A stretch of 52,983 nucleotides of DNA, taken from NCBI GenBank assembly GCA_947631325.1, contig CANRKX010000005.1, positions 1 through 52,983 on the forward strand, in the 5' to 3' direction. Below the pieces are notes generated by a model, which worked only from the letters and a program-made list of their open reading frames with translations, did not search any database and had not been told where the DNA came from. Both the position numbers and the translations under genes were made by a program. Source of the DNA: an uncultured Clostridia bacterium. Lineage in GTDB: Bacteria > Bacillota > Clostridia > Christensenellales > Borkfalkiaceae. This document shows, piece by piece, positions 9,467 to 18,811 of the stretch (position 1 is the stretch's first letter; each line of letters opens with the position of its first letter).

Positions 9467-10495
9467 TTAGCGCATATATTTTGCCCTCAACTGCCCGCAA
9501 GCGCCGCCAATCTCCGCCCCCATACTCCTCCTTATAGTGGCGGATATACCCAAACTTTTGAGCCTTTCCTCAAACCTTTCGGCGGAAAGTTTGCCCGTGC
9601 CCTTCAAATCCCTCTCCTTTACGGCGTTCAAGCCGATGAGATTGACATGGCAGGGTCTGCCTTTAAGGAGGGCGGCGAGCTCGTCGGCGTGGCGAAGATC
9701 GCTGTTTTCGCCCTCAATCAAGGTATACTCGAAGATATATCTTCTGCCCGTCTTTTCAAAGTAGTTTGAGCATGCCGCGAGAATTTCGGAAATGCCGTAT
9801 TTATTGGCAATGGGCATAATCCTCTGCCGCTCGGCGTCGGTGGTCTGGTGGAGAGAGACTGTAAGATTTATTGGCAATCCCTCGTCGGCGAGAGAGTACA
9901 TTTGGGGAACGAGACCGCAGGTTGAAAGGGATATATTGCGGGGTGAAATGTTAATTCCGCCCGCCGCGGAGACGTTTTTCAAAAAGGCGACGGTGTTTTC
10001 ATAGTTGTCGAGCGGCTCGCCGCTGCCCATAAGGACGACGTTGGTTATCGCCCGCGACTTTTTGTCGCTCTTCAAAGCGTTTACGACGAGGACCTGACTT
10101 AAAATTTCGCCCGAGGTGAGGTTGCGTATAAGCCCCCCTAACGTGCTTGCGCAGAACTTACAGCCCATTCTGCACCCCACCTGAGTGGAGACGCACTGGG
10201 TGTTGCCGTACGAGTGCTTCATCAGCACTCCCTCAATCATATTGCCGTCCGAAAGCCTGAAAAGATACTTCTCGGTGCCGTCCGCCGCGGTGAAAGTCTT
10301 TTCTATGGCGACGGGCTCGTCCTCGTACGTTTCGAGAAGTCTGTCTTTAAGATCTTTATCTATATTGATATCCGAAATGCGCTTGCCGCGCATTAGACCT
10401 TCATAGAGCTGTTTTGCGCGGAATTGCGGCGCGCCGAAAGAGACGGTTAAACTTTTAAGTTGTTCGAACGACAAGTCCTGCAAAATCTTCTTCAT
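9467..10495 (-). CDS. rlmN: 23S rRNA (adenine(2503)-C(2))-methyltransferase RlmN
   Basis: CVSTQVGCRMGCKFCASTLGG radical-SAM motif; NVVLMGSGEPLDNYENT; ISLSTCGLVPQM. Confidence 0.95.
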   Translation of the reverse strand: MKKILQDLSFEQLKSLTVSFGAPQFRAKQLYEGLMRGKRISDINIDKDLKDRLLETYEDEPVAIEKTFTAADGTEKYLFRLSDGNMIEGVLMKHSYGNTQCVSTQVGCRMGCKFCASTLGGLIRNLTSGEILSQVLVVNALKSDKKSRAITNVVLMGSGEPLDNYENTVAFLKNVSAAGGINISPRNISLSTCGLVPQMYSLADEGLPINLTVSLHQTTDAERQRIMPIANKYGISEILAACSNYFEKTGRRYIFEYTLIEGENSDLRHADELAALLKGRPCHVNLIGLNAVKERDLKGTGKLSAERFEERLKSLGISATIRRSMGAEIGGACGQLRAKYMR

Positions 10496-11712
10496 TTTCT
10501 TATCAACCGAGTGAGATAGAAGCCCGCGCCGAGCGATATGTGCGGCAAAAACTGCAATCCGTATTTCGTATTTATATGTTCGAGCGGCGATATGGGCGGG
10601 CAGACTTCGAAATCGCCGTTTTCCGAAAGAAAGCCGTCTATCGTGCCGTCGTTTTCCTCAAATAAAATCGAACAGGTGGAATAATACAGGCTGCCGCCCG
10701 ACTTTACGTAACGCGCGCAGTTGGAGAGAATGGCAAGCTGTATTTCCGTCAGCTCGAAGATATCTTCCTGTTTTCTGAAAAGCATTATGTCGGGATTTTC
10801 GTTGATTACTCCCGTGCCCGAGCAGGGCGCGTCCACCAAGACGGCGTTAAATTTCCCCTCGAAGGAGGGTTCGAACACCGAGGAGTCGCGCACCTCCACC
10901 TTGACGTTTTCGACGCCCATGCGCGAGAGATATGAATTGATGAGCTCAGCCCTGTGGGGATGAAGCTCGCAGGCGGTGATACGGTTGAATTTTTTTGATA
11001 AAAGCGCCGACTTCCCGCCCGGTGCGGCGCAGGCGTCGAGAAGGCTTCCACCGCCCTCGACGGCTTGGCATATGGCGGCAGAGCCGACGGAGCGGAAGGT
11101 GTAATCGCCCTTAAAAAAGCTTTCGTCGCGCACGAAATTGGGGAATATATAGGTATTTTCAAAGGGCGTGTCCTCATGGGGGGATGAGAGATAGCTCTCC
11201 GCGCCCCGCTCGAAGCAGACGCACAAGCCGTGACTTTTTGCAAGCAGAACGTCGCGCGCGGCGTCGCCGTAATATCTTTGCAATCTTTCGACAAGCCAAC
11301 GGGGGGCGGAGCACTCGAAGGCCAGCCGCTCAACGTCGCCTTGGGGGGTCGGGGGCGTTTGATAGGAGCGCAAGAAGGCGTTTACAAAGCCCGCCGCGCC
11401 GCCCTTGCCCAATTTTTTGGCGAGTTCCACCGCGCCGTCGACGACGGCATATTCCTTCAAATCGGTGAATTCGAGCATATATATCGCTATTTTCAGGATT
11501 AGCCTTATTGTCGCCTTGGGGGACTTGCGGCAATTAAAAGAGATTGCCGCGTCGAGAAAGACGTTCTTTTCGAGTACGCCGTAACACACCCGCACGGTGC
11601 GCGCCTTGTTGAGGGGCTCGATGGGCGTTTCGGCGAGCGAACGCTTCAAATATTTTCCGTCGCGGAATACGGGATGAAGGACGAAATAGGGATCGGCGAG
11701 GGGATTAGTCAA
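10492..11712 (-). CDS. rsmB: 16S rRNA (cytosine(967)-C(5))-methyltransferase RsmB
   Basis: NusB-like N-terminus; LLDACAAPGGKSALLS; VLVDAPCSGTGVINENPDI; YYSTCSILFEEND. Confidence 0.9.
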   Translation of the reverse strand: MTNPLADPYFVLHPVFRDGKYLKRSLAETPIEPLNKARTVRVCYGVLEKNVFLDAAISFNCRKSPKATIRLILKIAIYMLEFTDLKEYAVVDGAVELAKKLGKGGAAGFVNAFLRSYQTPPTPQGDVERLAFECSAPRWLVERLQRYYGDAARDVLLAKSHGLCVCFERGAESYLSSPHEDTPFENTYIFPNFVRDESFFKGDYTFRSVGSAAICQAVEGGGSLLDACAAPGGKSALLSKKFNRITACELHPHRAELINSYLSRMGVENVKVEVRDSSVFEPSFEGKFNAVLVDAPCSGTGVINENPDIMLFRKQEDIFELTEIQLAILSNCARYVKSGGSLYYSTCSILFEENDGTIDGFLSENGDFEVCPPISPLEHINTKYGLQFLPHISLGAGFYLTRLIRK

Positions 11713-12619
11713 GAACGTCGCCCGCCTTTATCTTTCTGCCGTTCACAAAGTCACAATAGGTCATCGCCTTTCCGCCCGCAAGCTGCAACAATTCGAGATG
11801 CAGCGCGCCCGAGCCGCAGGCGACGATAACTCCCCCCTTATCCGCGCGGATAACTTCGCCCGCGCGCCCGCTGTCGGCACAATATGAGGCGTTGAGAACG
11901 TTCAAAATTGCCCCGTTCAAGGTGCAATATGCCGCGGGGCTTGGGCTGAACGCCTTAATCTTCTTTAAAATTTCTTCGGCGGGGCGGCTCCAATCTATCT
12001 TGCAGTCCTCTTTTTTTATCTTCTTGCAGAAGGTCGCCGCGGCTTGGTCCTGCATCAAGAGCTGTATTCTGCCGCTCTCTATTATTTTGATTGCTTCAAG
12101 CGCGGCCTCCGCCGACAAAAAAGAGAGCTTTTCGGACAGTTCGCCGCAGGTCATATCGCCGATTTCGCACCTTTTGACGAGGAGGATATCCCCCGAATCG
12201 AGGGACTCCTCGGTCTTCATTACCGTTACCCCCGTGTGCGATTCGCCCGCAAGTATAGCCGATTGAATGGGCGACGCGCCGCGGAATTTGGGGAGAATGG
12301 AAGCGTGAAGATTCCATACCCCCTTTGGATATGCCGACAAAATTTCGCGCGTTAGAATCTGACCGTAGGCGCAGGTTATCATTATATCCCCGCCGATGGC
12401 TTTTACCTCGTCGGCGTGCTCCCCTATCCTTTCAAAGTCGCACACTTTTAGCCCCTTTGACAGCGCAAATTGCTTTACGGGCGTGGGGGTCAAAATTTTC
12501 TTTCTGCCGAAAGGTCTGTCGGGCTGGGTGACGACGGCGGCTATCTCATATCCGCCGTCATAAAGAGCCTTCAACGAGGGCAGGGAATAGGCGGGCGAAC
12601 CCGCAAACACTATCTTCAT
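11705..12619 (-). CDS. fmt: Methionyl-tRNA formyltransferase
   Basis: MKIVFAGSPAYSLPSLKAL; NLHASILPKFRGASPIQSAILAGESHTGVTVMKTEESLDSGDIL. Confidence 0.95.
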   Translation of the reverse strand: MKIVFAGSPAYSLPSLKALYDGGYEIAAVVTQPDRPFGRKKILTPTPVKQFALSKGLKVCDFERIGEHADEVKAIGGDIMITCAYGQILTREILSAYPKGVWNLHASILPKFRGASPIQSAILAGESHTGVTVMKTEESLDSGDILLVKRCEIGDMTCGELSEKLSFLSAEAALEAIKIIESGRIQLLMQDQAAATFCKKIKKEDCKIDWSRPAEEILKKIKAFSPSPAAYCTLNGAILNVLNASYCADSGRAGEVIRADKGGVIVACGSGALHLELLQLAGGKAMTYCDFVNGRKIKAGDVLD

Positions 12620-12620
12620 A

Positions 12621-13085
12621 TTACTCCTCGGGCGGAAGGTCGTACACCTCTTCCGCGACGTCGATATAGAGCTTGCCGTCGAGGTGGTCGAGTTCGTGGC
12701 ATACGGCGCGGGCGAAGAAGCCCTCCGCCGTCAGCTTGTGCTTTTTGCCGTGTCTGTCGCGATACTCCGCCTTGACCTTCTGCGGGCGGACGACGGTGCC
12801 CTGTTTGCCCTTCACCGAAAGGCACCCCTCGGGTCCGCGCTGTTCGCCCTTACAGGAGATTATGACGGGGTTTATAAGCTCGAAAAATCCCTCTTCCACG
12901 TCTATGACGACGGCGCGCACGGGCACCCCTATCTGGGGAGCGGCAAGACCTGCGCCGCTCTCCGCCCTGACCGTCGACTTCATGTCGTCGAGGAGAGCCC
13001 AAAGTTCTTTGTTGAAATTTTTGACGGGTTCGCAAACCTGCCTTAAAACGGGGTCGCCCGTCTGCACTACAAATCTTACTGCCAT
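12621..13085 (-). CDS. def: Peptide deformylase
   Basis: GAGLAAPQIGVPVR, GPEGCLSVKG, AVCHELDHLDGKLYID. Confidence 0.95.
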   Translation of the reverse strand: MAVRFVVQTGDPVLRQVCEPVKNFNKELWALLDDMKSTVRAESGAGLAAPQIGVPVRAVVIDVEEGFFELINPVIISCKGEQRGPEGCLSVKGKQGTVVRPQKVKAEYRDRHGKKHKLTAEGFFARAVCHELDHLDGKLYIDVAEEVYDLPPEE

Positions 13086-13094
13086 ACGTACTCC

Positions 13095-15263
13095 TTAAGA
13101 AAGATTGGCGGGATTTTCCTCGACGTAGACGAGGGAGTCCTGCGAGGTGTTCTCAACCGCGATATCGTAAATTCGGGGCAAGAGCTTGTGGCTCTTCAAC
13201 CTCATCAGCGCCTGATAGCGATATCTGCCCTGTATTCTCTTTATGGGCGAGTGCATCCTGTTCAAGAAGATGAACTCATCGGGATTTTCAGCCTGTAACT
13301 TCAATATTTCGCCGTACACCGAGCGCAAACTTTCGAGAGCGGCTCCGTCCTTTTCGGAGGTCACCATGACCCTGCATATCAGAGAAAAGGGCGGAAATAG
13401 GGTGGCTTTGCGTATGTCTGCCTCGTTCTCGAAAAAGGCATTGTAGTCATAGCGGGTGGCATAGCGGAGGATATAGTTTTCGGGGCAGTAGGTCTGCAAT
13501 ACCACCTTTCCCTTGCTATCCGCCCTGCCGCTTCTGCCCGCAACCTGAGTTATGAGCTGGAAGGTGCGCTCGCCGCTCCTGTAATCGGCAAAATGCAAGC
13601 TCATGTCGGCGTCGAGTATGCCGACGAGGGTTACGGAGGGGAAGTCGTGCCCCTTTGCTATCATCTGCGTGCCGACGAGGATATCCGCCCTTTTATCGGC
13701 AAACTGCTTCAGTATCTTATAGTGTCCGTCTTTGCCCGACACCGTGTCGTTGTCCATCCTTAAAATGCGGGCTTGGGGGAAGAGCGACTTCAAGTCGGCG
13801 ACTACCCGCTGCGTGCCCGTGCCCGAATATCTTATATGTCTTCCCCCGCACTCGGGGCAGGCGGTGAGCATCCTGTACTTTGCGCCGCAGTAGTGGCATT
13901 TCAGACAGTCGTCCTCGCTGTGATAGGTCAAAGAGACGTCGCAGTTCTCGCACTTGGCGACATACCCGCAGTCGCGGCAGATGACGGTCTGGGAATATCC
14001 CCTTCTGTTCAAGAATATTATCGCCTGATTGCCGCAACTCAAAGTATCCTCGAGCTCGTCCTTCAACGCCTTGGAAAAGGCGCCGTCGTTGCCCCTCTTC
14101 GCTTCCTCGCGCATGTCGGCGATTATTATTTCGGGCAGGGGTTTTTTGTTTATTCTGTCGGGCAGGGTGACGAGGTTGTATTCCCCCTCTTTGGCTTTGA
14201 GATAGCTCTCCACCGAGGGCGTCGCACTGCCCAAAATTAATTTGCAATCGTTGTATTCGGCGCGCATCTTGGCTATATCCACCGTCGAATATCGGGGAGC
14301 GGATTCTGATATATATGAGGAGTCGTGCTCCTCGTCGATGACAATAAGCCCCAAATTTTCGAGGGGGGCGAATATGGCGCTCCTCGCGCCGACGGCTATC
14401 TTCGCCTCACCCGAGCGCAGTCTCCACCACTCGTCAAACCTCTCACCCGCGGACAGCCCCGAGTGGAGAATGGCTGCCTCGCCCTTAAAGCGCGCGCGGA
14501 GTTTGGAGAGCATCTGCGGCGTCAACGAGATTTCGGGAACGAGGAATATCGCCGTCTTTCCTCGCGATATGGCGTCTGCAATGAGATTTAAATATATCTC
14601 CGTCTTGCCGCTCCCCGTGACGCCGTGAATCAAGTGCACCCGCTTGGGGCTTCTTTCTATATTTTCAATCGCCGCTCTCTGCGCGGGGGTGGGAACGATG
14701 GGCTTCGGGTCTCCCTCGACCGAGGGGAAAGGGCTTCGTTCAATCCTTCTCGACTCAACCTCTATTGCGCCCTTTTGGGCAAGCGAATTGACAGCCGCCC
14801 GTCCGAACTTTTCGGCAAAGGAAGTAAATTCTTCCTCTCCCCTATCCCTTATATATGCGAGGGCTTCCGCCTGCTTTTTGGCGGAGGACGAAAGGGGGAT
14901 ATCGCCCCTGAATACGGCATATCTTTTAAACGCCTCGCGCACGCGGCCTAAGCGCATTTCGGAGGGGAGAAAGAGACGGAGAGCCGCCGCCTTGGGCGAC
15001 CTGTATCTCCTTGAAATGGTCTCCATGAGCGCAAGGCACTCGGGGACGAGGGCGGGCTGTTCGGCGAACACCTCGCGCACGGGCTTTACCTTTTCGGGCG
15101 ATAGGGTGCAGCCGTCCGTCACCTTTATAACAAACCCGTCGACAAATCTTGAGCCGAAGGGCACCTTAACGCGGCTGCCCGCGACGACCTCTTCGCCGCA
15201 GGAGTACTCGAATATTCTGTCCACCTGACTGTGGGCTATGTCAACAATCACCTGTGCGTACAT
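13095..15263 (-). CDS. priA: Primosomal protein N' (PriA)
   Basis: GVTGSGKTEIYL, VIDEEHDSSY, Zn-cysteine cluster CRDCGYVAKCENCDVSLTYH...CHYCG...CPECGG. Confidence 0.94.
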   Translation of the reverse strand: MYAQVIVDIAHSQVDRIFEYSCGEEVVAGSRVKVPFGSRFVDGFVIKVTDGCTLSPEKVKPVREVFAEQPALVPECLALMETISRRYRSPKAAALRLFLPSEMRLGRVREAFKRYAVFRGDIPLSSSAKKQAEALAYIRDRGEEEFTSFAEKFGRAAVNSLAQKGAIEVESRRIERSPFPSVEGDPKPIVPTPAQRAAIENIERSPKRVHLIHGVTGSGKTEIYLNLIADAISRGKTAIFLVPEISLTPQMLSKLRARFKGEAAILHSGLSAGERFDEWWRLRSGEAKIAVGARSAIFAPLENLGLIVIDEEHDSSYISESAPRYSTVDIAKMRAEYNDCKLILGSATPSVESYLKAKEGEYNLVTLPDRINKKPLPEIIIADMREEAKRGNDGAFSKALKDELEDTLSCGNQAIIFLNRRGYSQTVICRDCGYVAKCENCDVSLTYHSEDDCLKCHYCGAKYRMLTACPECGGRHIRYSGTGTQRVVADLKSLFPQARILRMDNDTVSGKDGHYKILKQFADKRADILVGTQMIAKGHDFPSVTLVGILDADMSLHFADYRSGERTFQLITQVAGRSGRADSKGKVVLQTYCPENYILRYATRYDYNAFFENEADIRKATLFPPFSLICRVMVTSEKDGAALESLRSVYGEILKLQAENPDEFIFLNRMHSPIKRIQGRYRYQALMRLKSHKLLPRIYDIAVENTSQDSLVYVEENPANLS

Positions 15264-15286
15264 CTTCCGCCTTGTCGCCGTGAAAA

Positions 15287-15312
15287 TTAAAGCCGCTTTC
15301 GGGCGGCTTTAA
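15287..15312 (-). terminator. Hairpin downstream of rpoZ
   Basis: TTAAAGCCGC / GCGGCTTTAA stem with T-rich flank in minus orientation. Confidence 0.5.
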
Positions 15313-15317
15313 AAATG

Positions 15318-15536
15318 TCAGTCTTTTACGCAGATTATCTTGCCGTCGGCAATTTCCTGACTTGCTATCGCGAGCTCCTTTATAACTTCGGTGCTCGACG
15401 TCGAAGTGCCCTGCGTCGCCTCGATTATCTGGCGGGCGCGCTTTGCCGCAACCACGCACAGCGCATAGCGCGAGACGGGATGCCCGTCCGTGCCCAACTT
15501 ATCTATCAGAATGTCTACAGAAGGTTGATTTATCAT
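15318..15536 (-). CDS. rpoZ: DNA-directed RNA polymerase subunit omega
   Basis: MINQPSVDILIDKLGTDGHPVSRYALCVVAAKRARQI; upstream neighbours gmk and yicC. Confidence 0.85.
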   Translation of the reverse strand: MINQPSVDILIDKLGTDGHPVSRYALCVVAAKRARQIIEATQGTSTSSTEVIKELAIASQEIADGKIICVKD

Positions 15537-15541
15537 ACAAT

Positions 15542-16102
15542 TTAATCTCCTTTCTCCTTTTTAATTATTTGCTTAACTTCATCGACTGCCCTCTGAAGGT
15601 CGTCGTTTACGACAACATAGTCGTACATTTCCTTCTTTGACAGCTCGTATCTCATGCGCTTTACGCGCTCCTCGGCGTTGCCGTTCTTTTCAAGCCCCCT
15701 CTTTTCAAGTCTCCTTTTCAATTCCTCTTCGCTCGGGGGGACGATCATTATAAGCAGGGCTTCGGGGTGCGCCCTCTTTACCTGCAGCGCGCCGTCAACC
15801 TCTATCTCCAATATGACGTCGCCCTCCTTAAGCTTTGACTCGACGAAGGCCTTGGGGGTGCCATAGTAGTTTTCGAAGTGGTTGGAATATTCCAACAATC
15901 CCCCCTCTTTAATGAGCTTTTCGAACCTCTCCTTTGTGAGGAAGAAGTAGTGAACGCCCTCCCTTTCGCCGTCGCGAGGGGTGCGGGTCGTGCAGGAGAC
16001 GCTCAAAAAATACTTTCCGCTCTTTAAAAGCTCGCCCACTATCGTGCCCTTGCCCACGCCCGAGGGACCCGAGAGAACAATAAGTAAATTACGCATAATC
16101 AC
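15542..16102 (-). CDS. gmk: Guanylate kinase
   Basis: LIVLSGPSGVGKGTIVGELL; SCTTRTPRDGEREGVHYFF; LEIEVDGALQVK. Confidence 0.95.
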   Translation of the reverse strand: MIMRNLLIVLSGPSGVGKGTIVGELLKSGKYFLSVSCTTRTPRDGEREGVHYFFLTKERFEKLIKEGGLLEYSNHFENYYGTPKAFVESKLKEGDVILEIEVDGALQVKRAHPEALLIMIVPPSEEELKRRLEKRGLEKNGNAEERVKRMRYELSKKEMYDYVVVNDDLQRAVDEVKQIIKKEKGD

Positions 16103-16980
16103 TCCACGTTCTGCACCTGTTCGCGCACCTTTTCAATCTCGTTTTTGAGGGCGAGACCCAACCTCGTCACCTCTATGTCGTTGGACTTGGAGCAGATTGT
16201 GTTGGCTTCCCTGTTGAATTCCTGAACCAGGAAGTCGAGCTTTCTGCCCACGACCTCTTCCTTACAAATCTTTCTGAACTGCGAGATGTGGGATTTTAAG
16301 CGGGTCAACTCCTCGTCTATATTGCACTTGTCCGAAAAGAGGGCGGCTTCGGTCAATATTCTGCCCTCGTCTATCTCCACTCCCTCGAGAATTTTCTTCA
16401 TTCTCTCGGTGAGTTTTGCCCTGTAATTTTCGGCGACGACGGGAGCGCGGAGCTCTATTTGGGAGGTGATATCCTCTATCGTCTGCATGCGGGAGAGCAT
16501 GTCGGCTTCGAGCTTTTCGCCCTCGGTTTTTCGCATTGAGTTGAGCCCCAAAAGCGCGCCGTCAAGAGCTGAATACAGGGCGTCTTTGAGATTGCCGTCG
16601 AGCTCGTCCTCGTCGTCGCTTTTGACGACGTCGGGGAAGCGCAGAATGTTGAATACTGTGACGTCGTTTTGAAGGTCGGGAAAGAGGGCGGCGATTTTGT
16701 CGGCGGCTTCTTTATACGCCCTCGCAACGCCCTCGTCGAGGTTCAAATTTCTCTCCCTGTCGCGAAGGTCGCGGAAGGAGATAAATATATCGGCATGACC
16801 GCGGGTCAACCTTTCGCGCACGGCAGAGCGTATTCCCTCTTCCTCGCCCGAAAAGATGCGCGGGGCTTTGACGTTGACGTCGAGATAGCGGTTGTTGACC
16901 GTCTTTATTTCCACCGTAACGGTGACCCCGCCGTCGGTGCGGCTGTATCTTCCGAACCCCGTCATGCTGAACATCGGCAA
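16099..16980 (-). CDS. YicC family endoribonuclease (YloC)
   Basis: MFSMTGFGRYS...VEIKTVNNRYLDVNVKAPR; C-terminal KLDFLVQEFNREANTICSKSNDIEVTRLGLALKNEIEKVREQVQNVE. Confidence 0.92.
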   Translation of the reverse strand: MPMFSMTGFGRYSRTDGGVTVTVEIKTVNNRYLDVNVKAPRIFSGEEEGIRSAVRERLTRGHADIFISFRDLRDRERNLNLDEGVARAYKEAADKIAALFPDLQNDVTVFNILRFPDVVKSDDEDELDGNLKDALYSALDGALLGLNSMRKTEGEKLEADMLSRMQTIEDITSQIELRAPVVAENYRAKLTERMKKILEGVEIDEGRILTEAALFSDKCNIDEELTRLKSHISQFRKICKEEVVGRKLDFLVQEFNREANTICSKSNDIEVTRLGLALKNEIEKVREQVQNVE

Positions 16981-17012
16981 TACCTCAAAAAAATATACTT
17001 CAAGTACTTGAC

Positions 17013-17041
17013 ATTATATCAGTAAATTTTTCAAATTACAA
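17013..17041 (-). promoter_or_regulatory. Sigma-A promoter for yicC-gmk-rpoZ (minus strand TTGTAA-N17-TATAAT)
   Basis: -35 at 17041-17036, -10 at 17018-17013, TGA extended -10. Confidence 0.6.
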
Positions 17042-17105
17042 GCGATTAAGGGATAAAAACGCCAAAGCCGCAAAATAAAAAGGTTGACTTTTTTGAAAAC
17101 AGGTA

Positions 17106-17134
17106 TTGCAATGCGCCCCGAAAGGTGATATAAT
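17106..17134 (+). promoter_or_regulatory. Sigma-A promoter (TTGCAA-N17-TATAAT)
   Basis: -35 17106-17111, -10 17129-17134; RBS ggagga before ATG 17172. Confidence 0.65.
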
Positions 17135-17171
17135 TAATAGGCTTAAAAAGTTCTTTTTGAGGAGGAAAATC

Positions 17172-17789
17172 ATGGCACACGAAAAATTGATTGAACAGAT
17201 CAAGAAAATGAAGATTGTTCCCGTTGTAGTACTCAACTCCATCGAGGAGACCCTGCCCAAGATGCAGGCGCTCGTCAACGGCGGACTTCCCTGCGCGGAA
17301 ATAACCTTCCGCACACCCTGCGCGGCGGACGCTATCAAGCTGACTTGCGAAAAGTTCCCCGATATGCTCGTCGGCGCGGGCACGGTCATCAACCGCGAAC
17401 AGTGCGAAAAGGCGATTAAAGTCGGCTCGAAGTTCATCGTCTCCCCCGGCTTTTCGGAGGAAGTTGCAGACTGCTGCAAGGAACACGGCATGCTCTATCT
17501 GCCCGGCATAGTCACCCCCACCGAAGCTATGGCGGCGATTGCAAAGGGATTGACCACTTTGAAGTTCTTCCCCGCTTCCAACTACGGCGGGCTCAAGACC
17601 ATAAAGGCTATCTGCGCGGCGTTCCCCTATCTGCACATCATGCCCACGGGCGGAATTTCGACGGAGAACATTCTCGAGTACCTCGCATACGACAAGATCA
17701 TCGCCTGCGGCGGAAGCTGGATGATGAGCGGCACCCCCGCAGAAATCGAAGAGAAGACAAAGGCTGCCGTCGCCCTCGTCAACAAGTAA
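17172..17789 (+). CDS. eda: Bifunctional 4-hydroxy-2-oxoglutarate/2-dehydro-3-deoxyphosphogluconate aldolase
   Basis: MAHEKLIEQIKKMKIVPVVVL...EITFRTPCAADAI...VGAGTVINREQ...FPASNYGGLKTIKAICAAFPYLHIMPTGGI. Confidence 0.88.
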   Translation: MAHEKLIEQIKKMKIVPVVVLNSIEETLPKMQALVNGGLPCAEITFRTPCAADAIKLTCEKFPDMLVGAGTVINREQCEKAIKVGSKFIVSPGFSEEVADCCKEHGMLYLPGIVTPTEAMAAIAKGLTTLKFFPASNYGGLKTIKAICAAFPYLHIMPTGGISTENILEYLAYDKIIACGGSWMMSGTPAEIEEKTKAAVALVNK

Positions 17790-17808
17790 TTTAAAAAATA
17801 TTAATTTT

Positions 17809-17842
17809 GCCGCCGCGCCATTTGGCGCGGCGGCTCTTTTTT
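17809..17842 (+). terminator. Intrinsic terminator
   Basis: GCCGCCGCGCC attt GGCGCGGCGGC followed by TCTTTTTTTAC. Confidence 0.9.
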
Positions 17843-17922
17843 TACTGTCGATATCATAAAAAATACAGCAAGGAAAAACTGCGATTTTTTTAAATCGGTG
17901 CGGCAATATGCCGCAAATAACG

Positions 17923-18810
17923 CTACATCGCCGATTTAAAGCCCTTGCCCAAAATCTCGTTGGCGTCGGTTATTATGGTGAACGCCGTGGGGTCTGTTTC
18001 GCGCAGTCTCAACTTCAACTTCATCGCCTGCGAACGGCTGCATACCGTGATTATAATTGTGCGCTTATCGCCCGTGTAGCCGCCCTCGGCGTCGTACTTG
18101 GTGAAGCCGCGGTCGATATCCTCTATTATGACTTTGGAGACTGTTTCGGGATTGGCGGTTATAATCGTGACGTACTTGGTGCGCGCGATATTCTCTATAA
18201 TCCCGTCCACGACGAACGCCCGAAGAAGGAGCCCCAGGATGGATAAGAGCCCCGCCTCCGCGCCGAAGAAAAAGGCGAGCGCAGAGACGACGAGGTCGCT
18301 CACTATCACGGCGTTGCCTATATTTAGATTTGTATACTTTTTGACGATCAGGGCGATTATATCGCTGCCGCCCGAGGACGCCCCGCAGTGGAACATTATG
18401 GCGCATCCCAACCCTATCGTAAGGACGGCGTACACCGCCTCGAGGAGGGTTGCGTCGGTCAAGGGCGCGTCCATGGGGTGAATCAAACTCATCAACCATA
18501 CTTCAAGCGAATAGACGAGGGCGCAGTAGATGGTTTTAAAGGTCACCCCTCTCCCCAAAAAGATAAATCCTATTATAAGGAGAAGAATATTGAGCCCCAT
18601 GAGAAGGACGGGTTGGGTGAGCCAGCCGACGAGCGGGGTTATATAGTGGGCGAGAAGTATGGAAAGACCGCTCACCCCGCCCATGACGAAGAAGTTGGGG
18701 GCTTCGAAGAGATATACCCCTATCGACATGGAAAAAATGCCGAGGTTGAGTATGCCCCAATAGGCTATCCGACCCATTATTTTGTTGCGTTTTTCTCTAT
18801 CCTTGCACAT
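17923..18810 (-). CDS. YitT family membrane protein (DUF2179 C-terminal domain)
   Basis: Start MCKDREKR at 18810; GCAIMFHCGASSGGSDIIALIVKKYTNLNIG; TVCSRSQAMKLKLRLRETDPTAFTIITDANEILGKGF. Confidence 0.9.
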   Translation of the reverse strand: MCKDREKRNKIMGRIAYWGILNLGIFSMSIGVYLFEAPNFFVMGGVSGLSILLAHYITPLVGWLTQPVLLMGLNILLLIIGFIFLGRGVTFKTIYCALVYSLEVWLMSLIHPMDAPLTDATLLEAVYAVLTIGLGCAIMFHCGASSGGSDIIALIVKKYTNLNIGNAVIVSDLVVSALAFFFGAEAGLLSILGLLLRAFVVDGIIENIARTKYVTIITANPETVSKVIIEDIDRGFTKYDAEGGYTGDKRTIIITVCSRSQAMKLKLRLRETDPTAFTIITDANEILGKGFKSAM

Positions 18811-18811
18811 A

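Noticed and set aside
13773-14240. Long antisense ORF inside priA (also many others such as 2579..2962, 38302..39024, 34741..34953)
   Set aside because: No recognisable family, RBS or promoter; fully contained opposite well-supported genes.
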